Shown in pieces: positions 1-5,431 of a stretch of 6,805 nucleotides of DNA (position 1 is the stretch's first letter; every line of letters starts with the position of its first letter). Source of the DNA: an uncultured Actinomycetes bacterium (GTDB taxonomy: Bacteria; Actinomycetota; Acidimicrobiia; Acidimicrobiales; Ilumatobacteraceae); contig CAIOHI010000041.1 of assembly GCA_903858075.1 (NCBI GenBank), positions 1 through 6,805 of the forward strand, read 5' to 3'. The position numbers were made by a program, and so were the translations under genes. A model generated the notes under the pieces. The model made no database searches. It was given only the letters and a program-made list of their open reading frames with translations, and was not told the DNA's origin.

Positions 1-6
1 TAACGT
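1..6 (+). promoter_or_regulatory. Putative -10 element (TAACGT) for the BI-1 gene
   Basis: TAACGT fits the TANNNT actinobacterial -10 consensus and ends seven bases before the ATG at 14. That would place the transcription start at or next to the start codon. The element sits at the window edge, so upstream context and any -35 cannot be seen. It matters because it favours the ATG at 14 over the in-frame GTG at 5. It is supported mainly by the same arrangement at the other unit-starting genes in this window. Confidence 0.45.
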
Positions 7-13
7 GGGCTGT

Positions 14-856
14 ATGGCAAATCCACTCCTTAATGAAAAGTCGATGAAGCAGGCAGCGCAGCGCGGCTGGGCAGCCTCAGAGGCCGATGCCGGCACAGCG
101 AAAAGTGCACAAACAACGGCTATTCCGCCACTTTCCGATGGCCCAGTGAGCCCCTGGGCGGGAACCCGAGCAGCGGGCGACACCATGACCGCCAGCGGGG
201 CAGCAACAGCCACTTTGACGCTTTTGGCAATTTTATTGGGTGCAGCCACCTTCGGCTGGAGCCTGGTGAGCGAGCCGGTTGCCGGCCAAGTGCAATTCCC
301 AGGTTGGATTATTGCGGGAGTACTTGTGGGGTTTGTGTGTGCATTGGGCGCAAGTTTCCGCCCGCAGTACGCACGCGTTTTAGGACCGATGTATGCCATT
401 GCGCAAGGCGTTGTGGTGGGTGCCATTTCACGCGCGTACAGCATTCAATACAGCGGCATTGTGCTGCAAGCAGTTGGTGCAACGCTCGGAGTTTTTGTTG
501 CAATGTTGGTGATGTATCGCACGGGCATTATTCGCGTGAACGACAAATTCCGGCGCGTTGTAATGAGTGCCATGGTGGGCCTACTTATTTTTTACGGCGT
601 ATCTTTTATCTTCAATTTGCTTGGCGCAAACATTACGTTTTTCAACGACGCCAGCCTGCTTGGCATTGGATTCAGCATTTTTGTTGCTGGTCTTGCTGCA
701 GCAAACCTTGCACTCGATTTCGACTTCATTGAGCGCGGTGAAAAAGAAGGACTACCGAAACAAATGGAGTGGTTTGCGGCGCTCGGTGTGGTCATCACAC
801 TCGTATGGCTCTATCTCGAAATATTGCGCTTGCTGTCGAAGCTGCGCGATAACTAA
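14..856 (+). CDS. Bax inhibitor-1/YccA family membrane protein
   Basis: This is a 280-residue integral membrane protein of the Bax inhibitor-1 (TMBIM/YccA) family. Eukaryotic and Bacillus members act as pH-sensitive calcium-leak channels; the role of bacterial copies is mostly unknown. A polar, Ala/Pro-rich N-terminal stretch of about 60 residues precedes about seven hydrophobic segments, near residues 63-85, 96-114, 123-143, 149-167, 183-204, 215-235 and 253-274. Family hallmarks are the acidic DFDFIE motif at 235-240 after the sixth segment and the C-terminal YLEILRLLS at 267-275. I chose the ATG at 14 because the protein then begins MANPLLN, as related actinobacterial proteins do, and because a TANNNT hexamer lies seven bases upstream. 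A GTG at 5 is in frame and would add three residues. The TAA stop overlaps the stop of the convergent gene by four bases. The family assignment is secure; the physiological role is not. Confidence 0.93.
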   Translation: MANPLLNEKSMKQAAQRGWAASEADAGTAKSAQTTAIPPLSDGPVSPWAGTRAAGDTMTASGAATATLTLLAILLGAATFGWSLVSEPVAGQVQFPGWIIAGVLVGFVCALGASFRPQYARVLGPMYAIAQGVVVGAISRAYSIQYSGIVLQAVGATLGVFVAMLVMYRTGIIRVNDKFRRVVMSAMVGLLIFYGVSFIFNLLGANITFFNDASLLGIGFSIFVAGLAAANLALDFDFIERGEKEGLPKQMEWFAALGVVITLVWLYLEILRLLSKLRDN

Positions 857-1059
857 AGAGACGTAATGCTGCGCGCGGTTGGTTGCGCTGCAAGAAGATC
901 ACTCGGAAGTTCTTGACCTGTTGTTTCACAGGTCCAGTACGTGCCAGCTTCAAGGCGGGCAAGTGCTGTTTCTACATCGGCAAGATCTTGCTCAATGGTG
1001 TCGAGGTCGACAGCGTCGAGGCTGATTTCTGGGGCTGACGATGCAAACTCATTTTCCAT
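853..1059 (-). CDS. Small DksA/TraR-like protein with a degenerate zinc finger
   Basis: This 68-residue acidic protein resembles the C-terminal half of DksA/TraR-family RNA polymerase-binding regulators. Residues 20-38 (DTIEQDLADVETALARLEA) look like the helix that precedes the zinc finger. They run into GTYWTCETTGQELPSDLL, matching the family pattern GTYG.C..TGE.I...RL, followed by AQPTAR. Only one of the four zinc-ligand cysteines (C44) is present: T47 stands where the CXXC partner would be, and the second pair is gone. It is far shorter than DksA (about 150 residues) and close to TraR length (about 73). It may therefore be a metal-free RNA polymerase-binding protein or a protein drifting from that role. 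It is transcribed divergently from the cyclophilin gene and converges on the BI-1 gene, sharing four bases around both stops (CTAA). No Shine-Dalgarno is seen; TAACCT lies seven bases before the ATG. Confidence 0.75.
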   Translation of the reverse strand: MENEFASSAPEISLDAVDLDTIEQDLADVETALARLEAGTYWTCETTGQELPSDLLAAQPTARSITSL

Positions 1060-1066
1060 AGGTCTG

Positions 1067-1072
1067 AGGTTA
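1067..1072 (-). promoter_or_regulatory. Putative -10 element (TAACCT) for the DksA-like gene
   Basis: Read on the minus strand, TAACCT matches TANNNT and is separated by seven bases from the ATG ending at 1059. That spacing fits transcription starting at or beside the start codon. I see no convincing -35 hexamer. It shares a 47-base divergent gap with the cyclophilin promoter. Confidence 0.45.
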
Positions 1073-1094
1073 GTGCTTGGCTCGCCTGGGCAGA

Positions 1095-1100
1095 TAGTGT
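1095..1100 (+). promoter_or_regulatory. Putative -10 element (TAGTGT) for the cyclophilin-peptidase pair
   Basis: TAGTGT matches TANNNT and lies exactly six bases before the ATG at 1107. No purine-rich ribosome-binding sequence lies between them. A transcription start about seven bases after the hexamer would fall on the ATG. No good TTGACA-like -35 is present at 16-18 bases. Confidence 0.5.
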
Positions 1101-1106
1101 TGTTTT

Positions 1107-1670
1107 ATGTCCAGTGCACCAGCTTTTCCCCCATTCGACGGATCCGCCCCTCAGCAGCAAAAATTTGCGGCATACCCCGAAATGGGCATTGACCCCGCCA
1201 AGCGCTACACCGCAACTATGGAGACCTCAATGGGCACCATGGTCATTGCTCTCGACCCCATCAAGTCTCCAAAGACCGTCAACAGCTTTGTGTTTCTCGC
1301 GTTGAACCATTATTTCGACGGCATTATTTTCCACCGCATCATCAATGGTTTTGTTTGCCAAGGTGGCGACCCAACAGGCACCGGCACCGGTGGCCCGGGT
1401 TACCGATTCGAAGACGAACTGCCATCGGCTGGTCAGTACCAAGTGGGTTCATTCGCAATGGCAAACGCTGGGCCAAACACAAACGGCTCACAGTTTTTCA
1501 TTATCTCTGGCCCCGATGGTTGCCGCTTGCCACCTGCGTATGCGTTGTTTGGCCAAGTTGTTAAAGGTCTCGAAGTTGTTGATGCAATGCAAAAAGTTGC
1601 AACAGGTTCTGGCGATCGTCCAAAAACAGACGTGGTCATCAACTCAGTCACCATTACCGTCGCCGACTAA
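1107..1670 (+). CDS. Cyclophilin-type peptidyl-prolyl cis-trans isomerase
   Basis: This 187-residue cyclophilin catalyses cis-trans isomerisation of Xaa-Pro bonds during protein folding. It has no signal peptide or membrane segment, so it should be cytoplasmic. An N-terminal tail of about 35 residues precedes the domain, which opens with YTATMETSMGTMVIALD at 34-50. Active-site signatures are FHRIINGFVCQGGD at 75-88 (catalytic Arg77, Gln85) and MANAGPNTNGSQFFI at 118-132 (Gln129, Phe130). Where human cyclophilin A has Trp121 and His126, this protein has Arg140 and Tyr145 in RLPPAYALFG, a substitution pattern familiar in bacterial cyclophilins that usually goes with poor cyclosporin binding. 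The ATG at 1107 has no Shine-Dalgarno but follows TAGTGT at six bases, suggesting a leaderless start. The peptidase gene downstream begins three bases after its TAA, so the two are probably cotranscribed, though no functional link is known. Confidence 0.95.
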   Translation: MSSAPAFPPFDGSAPQQQKFAAYPEMGIDPAKRYTATMETSMGTMVIALDPIKSPKTVNSFVFLALNHYFDGIIFHRIINGFVCQGGDPTGTGTGGPGYRFEDELPSAGQYQVGSFAMANAGPNTNGSQFFIISGPDGCRLPPAYALFGQVVKGLEVVDAMQKVATGSGDRPKTDVVINSVTITVAD

Positions 1671-1673
1671 TTC

Positions 1674-2444
1674 GTGGCACCGCTCGTTGCAGTTGCGGGT
1701 CGCACAGCAAGTGCGGGAAAAGTTTCTCGCGATGCAGCAACCTTCGCTGGGCAACGTTATTTAGATGCAATTCTTCGTGCGGGTGGAGAACCTGTTGTCA
1801 TTACGCCGCGTGATTTGACGAGTGATGCTGCGAAAGAAGTGATGAGCACCTTCGATGCGTTGTTGCTCATGGGTGGGCCCGATGTCGACCCCGCGTTATA
1901 TGGCCATGAGCCGCACCCGCGTACTTATGGTGTAAATGCTCTGCAAGACCATTTCGAAATGGCGTTATTGCATGCAGCGATGTTGCTAGAAAAGCCAGTT
2001 CTCGCAGTGTGCAGGGGCATTCAATTGGTCAATGTGGCACTAGGCGGAACTTTGCACCAGCACATTGACGACGAATCAAACATTGCACACAAGCCAATTA
2101 ATTTTCCCGACGGCGAAGAGTTTGCAGTTCATTCTGTACGTATTGCCGAAGGTTCGCACGTTCATCGTGTTATTGGTGCAAATGAAATTGACGTTGCTTC
2201 ATTTCATCACCAAGCAATTGATGCATTGGGCGAAGGTCTCACTGCAGTTGCGTGGTCGAGCGATGGTTTCATTGAAGCTGCAGAACACAACACAAGTTGG
2301 TTACTCGCAGTGCAATGGCATCCGGAAGACACCGCTGCTAGCGACCCGTATGCACAGGCTCTTTATGATGCGGTAGTAGGTGCAGTTAAGTCGCCATCTA
2401 TTGCCCAGCGAAATGTGCGAGTAATTACATCGCCCAAAGGCTGA
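1674..2444 (+). CDS. Peptidase C26, gamma-glutamyl-GABA hydrolase-like (class I glutamine amidotransferase fold)
   Basis: This 256-residue protein belongs to peptidase C26, related to PuuD, which hydrolyses gamma-glutamyl-gamma-aminobutyrate in putrescine breakdown. The catalytic triad is visible: the nucleophile Cys113 in AVCRGIQLVNVALGGTL, and His216 and Glu218 in VQWHPED. Further family landmarks are LLMGGPDVDPALYG at 64-77 and the SFHHQAID segment at 176-183. The start is GTG, three bases after the cyclophilin TAA and in the same frame; there is no Shine-Dalgarno and no TANNNT hexamer at the usual distance, so translation probably depends on termination-reinitiation. The last 26 or so residues lie past the expected end of the catalytic domain and overlap the 3' end of the convergent oxygenase gene by 82 bases. 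The substrate could be another gamma-glutamyl compound, because no polyamine-pathway genes are nearby. Confidence 0.92.
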   Translation: MAPLVAVAGRTASAGKVSRDAATFAGQRYLDAILRAGGEPVVITPRDLTSDAAKEVMSTFDALLLMGGPDVDPALYGHEPHPRTYGVNALQDHFEMALLHAAMLLEKPVLAVCRGIQLVNVALGGTLHQHIDDESNIAHKPINFPDGEEFAVHSVRIAEGSHVHRVIGANEIDVASFHHQAIDALGEGLTAVAWSSDGFIEAAEHNTSWLLAVQWHPEDTAASDPYAQALYDAVVGAVKSPSIAQRNVRVITSPKG

Positions 2445-3253
2445 GCAACAGCAAATTCCGTCAGAGGAAGATACGGAAGACGTAGCGGAAAGCGCGACCA
2501 GGCAGGAAGAAGCGATACTGCGGCAGCAGCAATGAGTGAATACGCGGCGCGTGCAGGAAATTCAAGAGGCGGTTGAATAATGAGATACCGGGCTGCATCA
2601 CGTGCTTCTTTTGTAGATTTCAATTCACTGCGGAAGTCTGCAAGTTGTTTGCGCAACTCGGCTTCTGTCGTGGGCGGGTTCGGTACACCAAGTGCGCTTG
2701 CAATTACCGACATGTCGGCCACGTAGCCGTCACGATCTTTCTGGTCGAGAGACGTTGCGCCGTAACGTTGGTAGGCGGCAAGAAAGCTGTCGACTTCGGC
2801 AACGTGCACCCATAACAAGAGGTGTGGGTCATTTGCCGAGTACGGGCGACCATCGGAGGCAACTCCAGTAACACGCTCGTGAACTGCGAGCACGCGGTTG
2901 ACCGCTGCTTGGGCTACTTCGGCGGTACCAAAGCTGGTGGACGCCAAGAAATCGGCAGTGCGTTGCAGACGGCCCCACGGGTCGGCCTTGTAATCGGAAT
3001 GAATGGCCACGCCTGCCATGGCTAGTGGGTGAAGCGACTGAAAGAGAACCGCACGCAGGCCACCAATAAACATTGAGGCATCGCCATGAACGCGGTAAAT
3101 GGGCCGGTCGGGGGTAAACCAACGAGGGCCAGGGGCGGACATGAGATCTTGAGCCTTGGTGGAGCTATCGGGGCCAACCACGCGTTCGCGAATGTTGTCT
3201 GCAATGAGTTTGCGAACTGATTCGATGCACTCGGTGACCTCAATGGATGCCAT
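2363..3253 (-). CDS. DUF2236 / MpaB-like oxygenase family protein
   Basis: This 296-residue protein belongs to the DUF2236 family, the group containing fungal MpaB and latex-clearing rubber oxygenases, which are heme-b proteins that cleave C=C bonds; the substrates of most bacterial members are unknown. Family landmarks appear in order: RVHGDASMFIGGLRAVLFQ at 54-72, LHPLAMAGVAIHSDY at 74-88 (His75, His85), DPWGRLQRTADFL at 91-103, the helix with H125 in VHERVTG, and YSANDPHLLLWVHVAEVDS at 138-156 (Asp142, His150). These conserved histidines are candidates for heme ligation by family analogy. A hydrophobic stretch near 238-250 could contact membrane; no signal peptide is seen. The gene is divergent from the AI-2E permease across only 30 bases and overlaps the C26 peptidase gene tail to tail. 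The ATG has no Shine-Dalgarno but is preceded at six bases by CAAGAT with an upstream TGT. Confidence 0.88.
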   Translation of the reverse strand: MASIEVTECIESVRKLIADNIRERVVGPDSSTKAQDLMSAPGPRWFTPDRPIYRVHGDASMFIGGLRAVLFQSLHPLAMAGVAIHSDYKADPWGRLQRTADFLASTSFGTAEVAQAAVNRVLAVHERVTGVASDGRPYSANDPHLLLWVHVAEVDSFLAAYQRYGATSLDQKDRDGYVADMSVIASALGVPNPPTTEAELRKQLADFRSELKSTKEARDAARYLIIQPPLEFPARAAYSLIAAAAVSLLPAWSRFPLRLPYLPLTEFAVAQPLGDVITRTFRWAIDGDLTAPTTAS

Positions 3254-3259
3254 GGGCTT

Positions 3260-3268
3260 ATCTTGACA
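3260..3268 (-). promoter_or_regulatory. Putative extended -10 (TGT-CAAGAT) for the DUF2236 gene
   Basis: On the minus strand TGTCAAGAT ends six bases before the ATG at 3253. CAAGAT deviates from TANNNT only in its first base, and the directly preceding TGT supplies a TGn extension that often compensates a weak -10. The spacing equals that of the perfect hexamers elsewhere in the window. This is the weakest member of that set. Confidence 0.35.
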
Positions 3269-3271
3269 GCG

Positions 3272-3277
3272 TACGCT
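3272..3277 (+). promoter_or_regulatory. Putative -10 element (TACGCT) for the AI-2E/MBL pair
   Basis: TACGCT matches TANNNT and ends six bases before the ATG at 3284. This supports ATG 3284 over the in-frame TTG at 3263, which would lie upstream of the predicted transcript. With a normal spacer any -35 contact would fall around 3249-3254, inside the first codons of the opposing DUF2236 gene. Confidence 0.45.
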
Positions 3278-3283
3278 TCACTT

Positions 3284-4435
3284 ATGTCGTCTCCAGGTGA
3301 AGAAAACATACCGCAGTCCGAAAAAAATCGCGTGGGATCCACACGGTGGCTCGTTCGAGCAGCCGTCATTTTCTGGGTGGGGTTCTTGGTCATGGTGGCA
3401 ACTCGTCATTCCATTAACCGCCTCACAAACCTTTTCATTTTGTTGCTGGTTTCCCTCTTTCTTGCATTTGCCATTGAACCCGGCGTCAACAAATTAGAAG
3501 CGCGCGGATGGAAACGTGGTCGGGCAACAATCAGCATTGTCTTGAGTGTCGTGGTCTTATCGGTGGCATTCTTGGCGCTGTTTGCAACGCTAGTGGCGAG
3601 CCAGATGGCTGATCTTTTGCAGAACAGCGAGAAATATGTGAATGAGTCGGTGTCATTTATCAACGACACATTCAATGCAAAAATCAACCCACAAGAAGTC
3701 AATAACAAAATCTCAGACCCGAATGGGCCGGTGCAGAAATTTATTGATTCGCAGCAAGACAAAGTAATCAACTTGTCGGTACAAGCTCTTGGCGCTCTCT
3801 TGCAAGCTTTTTCAGTTCTGCTCTTTACTTTCTATATCGTTGCTGATGGGCCAAAATTGCGTCGCGCCTTGTGTTCGCGGCTAGCGCCCGACCGACAACG
3901 CCGGGTGCTTGCGGGTTGGGAAATCGCAGTGAATAAAACTGGGGGCTATTTGTATTCGCGAGCGCTATTGGCGTTGCTGTCGAGCTTTTTCCACTGGATT
4001 GCTTTTCAGGCAATTGGCACGCCAGCACCTATTGCAATGGCGCTGTGGGTGGGCGTGGTGTCGCAGTTCCTCCCAGTAGTAGGAACATATGTTGCAGGTG
4101 TTCTTCCCGTGGTACTGAGTTTTGTAAATCATCCGGCTTCGGCATTGTTTGTTATTGGATTCATCTTGGTTTATCAGCAAGTTGAGAACTATCTCTTTTC
4201 GCCACGCATTACTGCTCGCACCATGGAACTACATCCAGCGCTCGCATTTGGTTCTGCACTAGCTGGCGCCGCGGTACTGGGTCCGGTGGGCGCAGTGCTT
4301 GCATTGCCGGGGGCGGCGATGATTCAGGCAATTTCCAGTGAATGGGGAATACGCCACGAAGTAATTGAAAGTCCACTCACACATGTTGTGCCTGCTAAAG
4401 AACGCGTGCGACGTGTAAAGAAGAATCGCAATTAA
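3284..4435 (+). CDS. AI-2E family transporter (permease)
   Basis: This 383-residue polytopic membrane protein belongs to the AI-2E transporter superfamily (TqsA, PerM, YdiK). Members export the quorum signal AI-2 or exchange Na+/Li+ for H+ in a few studied cases; most substrates are unknown. Visible features are paired N-terminal hydrophobic segments near residues 24-40 and 47-68; a GWKRGRA loop (74-80) before a third segment at about 81-104; a soluble Gln/Asn-rich region to about 170; and a hydrophobic C-terminal half. Family signatures in that half include YLYSRALLALLSS, the QFLPVVGTYVAG segment, and QQVENYLFSPRI followed by ELHPALAFG. The C-terminus is basic (VRRVKKNRN), as expected for a cytoplasmic tail. 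I chose the ATG at 3284 because a TANNNT hexamer lies six bases upstream; a TTG at 3263 would add seven residues. The MBL hydrolase gene follows after three bases in the same frame, so the pair is likely one operon. AI-2 itself should not be assumed as the substrate. Confidence 0.9.
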   Translation: MSSPGEENIPQSEKNRVGSTRWLVRAAVIFWVGFLVMVATRHSINRLTNLFILLLVSLFLAFAIEPGVNKLEARGWKRGRATISIVLSVVVLSVAFLALFATLVASQMADLLQNSEKYVNESVSFINDTFNAKINPQEVNNKISDPNGPVQKFIDSQQDKVINLSVQALGALLQAFSVLLFTFYIVADGPKLRRALCSRLAPDRQRRVLAGWEIAVNKTGGYLYSRALLALLSSFFHWIAFQAIGTPAPIAMALWVGVVSQFLPVVGTYVAGVLPVVLSFVNHPASALFVIGFILVYQQVENYLFSPRITARTMELHPALAFGSALAGAAVLGPVGAVLALPGAAMIQAISSEWGIRHEVIESPLTHVVPAKERVRRVKKNRN

Positions 4436-4438
4436 GTA

Positions 4439-5392
4439 ATGCCCATTCCTTTTGTGCCTGCACTAGAGAATGTGCAATATGGTTCATGTGAACAGGTGTC
4501 GCCACTCATTCGGCGGGTAATAGCCAATAACCCTTCAAAATTCACGTATCGCGGTACGGGCACATACATCGTGGGCAATGGTGATGTTGTTGTTATTGAC
4601 CCAGGCCCCATTCTTGACTCTCATCGAACGGCATTAGAAGATGCATTACGAGGTGAACGTGTAGTGGGAATTGTGGCAACACACTGTCATGGTGATCATT
4701 CGCCGCTTGCACAATGGATGAAAGATACTTACGGTGCGCCAACTTACGCCTTTGGTCCACATCCGCATTATGAAGTAGTTGCAGATGATGATGACGATGA
4801 AAAAGATGTTGTTGATACATCGGGTACAGAAACTGATGTACGCGAGCACGTAGACACTGCATTTGTGCCCGATGTCTTGGTGAAAGACGGCGAGAAGTTT
4901 CTCACGGTAGGCAATTGGTCGTTAACGGGTGTTCATACTCCTGGCCATACATCAAATCATTTATGTATTGCTCTCGACGCTGAAGAGGCTCTCTTCACAG
5001 GTGATCACATTATGGGGTGGAGTACAACTGTGGTGACCCCGCCCGATGGAGACATGCGCGACTACTTTGCCTCAGTGCGCAAATTGCAGGCGCGTAACGA
5101 CAAGGTGCTGTGGCCAACACACGGAAACCCCATTACAGACCCGCAACCTTTTTTACGGGCATATTTGGAACATCGAGAAGAACGTGAAGCACAAGTACTT
5201 GAACAAGTGCGCGCGGGAGTAAGCACCATTAAGAAAATGGTGGAAGTTCTTTATGCCGACGTTCATCAGCAGTTGCATAAAGCGGCAGGCAGAAGTGTTT
5301 ACGCCCATCTGATCAAGTTGAGTGAAGATGGCCTTGTGGAAGTAGCCAATGGTGAAGCACCTATGAAAAAAAGTGTCTACTTACCGAAGTAG
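4439..5392 (+). CDS. MBL-fold metallo-hydrolase with C-terminal winged-helix-like domain (LACTB2-like)
   Basis: This 317-residue metallo-beta-lactamase-fold protein should bind two divalent metals, usually Zn. Metal ligands are complete: the THCHGDH motif at 81-87 (His82, His84, Asp86, His87), His170 in HTPGHTSNH, Asp189 in LFTGDHIMGW and His228 in PTHGNP. The spacing and the tail from about 237 (YLEHREEREAQ, then a small helical domain ending SVYAHLIKLSEDGLVEV) resemble the LACTB2 subgroup, whose C-terminal winged helix accompanies hydrolase or RNA-cleaving activity. A strongly acidic insert at 116-126 (five Asp, then EKDVVD), followed by polar sequence to about 139, interrupts the catalytic domain between the first two metal sites. 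No signal peptide is seen, so it is probably cytoplasmic. It starts one codon after the permease stop without a Shine-Dalgarno, consistent with cotranscription. The substrate cannot be read from the sequence; thioester or lactone hydrolysis and nuclease activity are both possible. Confidence 0.92.
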   Translation: MPIPFVPALENVQYGSCEQVSPLIRRVIANNPSKFTYRGTGTYIVGNGDVVVIDPGPILDSHRTALEDALRGERVVGIVATHCHGDHSPLAQWMKDTYGAPTYAFGPHPHYEVVADDDDDEKDVVDTSGTETDVREHVDTAFVPDVLVKDGEKFLTVGNWSLTGVHTPGHTSNHLCIALDAEEALFTGDHIMGWSTTVVTPPDGDMRDYFASVRKLQARNDKVLWPTHGNPITDPQPFLRAYLEHREEREAQVLEQVRAGVSTIKKMVEVLYADVHQQLHKAAGRSVYAHLIKLSEDGLVEVANGEAPMKKSVYLPK

Positions 5393-5416
5393 TTCCAAGT
5401 TTCAGCACTCGAGCAT

Positions 5417-5425
5417 TGCTACTGT
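5417..5425 (+). promoter_or_regulatory. Putative extended -10 (TGC-TACTGT) for the L,D-transpeptidase gene
   Basis: TACTGT matches TANNNT, carries an upstream TGC extension, and ends six bases before the GTG at 5432. It sits in the 39-base gap after the MBL gene, suggesting the transpeptidase has its own promoter and is not only the third gene of the operon. No Shine-Dalgarno is visible before the GTG. Confidence 0.5.
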
Positions 5426-5431
5426 GAAATT

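Noticed and set aside
5..13. In-frame GTG at 5 as the BI-1 start
   Set aside because: It lies within or immediately after the TAACGT element, has no ribosome-binding site, and the ATG at 14 gives the family-typical N-terminus.
304..732. Plus-strand open frame of 142 codons inside the BI-1 gene, rich in Cys, His and Arg
   Set aside because: It is out of frame with a clear membrane protein and has the Cys/Arg-heavy composition expected of a shifted frame.
3263..3268. TTGACA, a perfect textbook -35 hexamer and also a possible TTG start for the AI-2E gene
   Set aside because: As a -35 it would pair with 3286-3291 (GTCGTC), which is not a -10 and lies inside the gene. As a start codon it would precede the TACGCT-predicted transcript start, and the ATG at 3284 gives a normal family N-terminus.
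3022..3393. Minus-strand open frame of 123 codons spanning the DUF2236/AI-2E junction
   Set aside because: It overlaps two well-supported genes in other frames, has no recognisable domain and has unusual composition; it is a shadow frame.
4416..4424. Purine-rich AAAGAAGAA upstream of the MBL gene as a Shine-Dalgarno
   Set aside because: It ends 14 bases before the ATG, too far for normal pairing, lacks a GGAGG-like core, and encodes the basic tail of the upstream protein.
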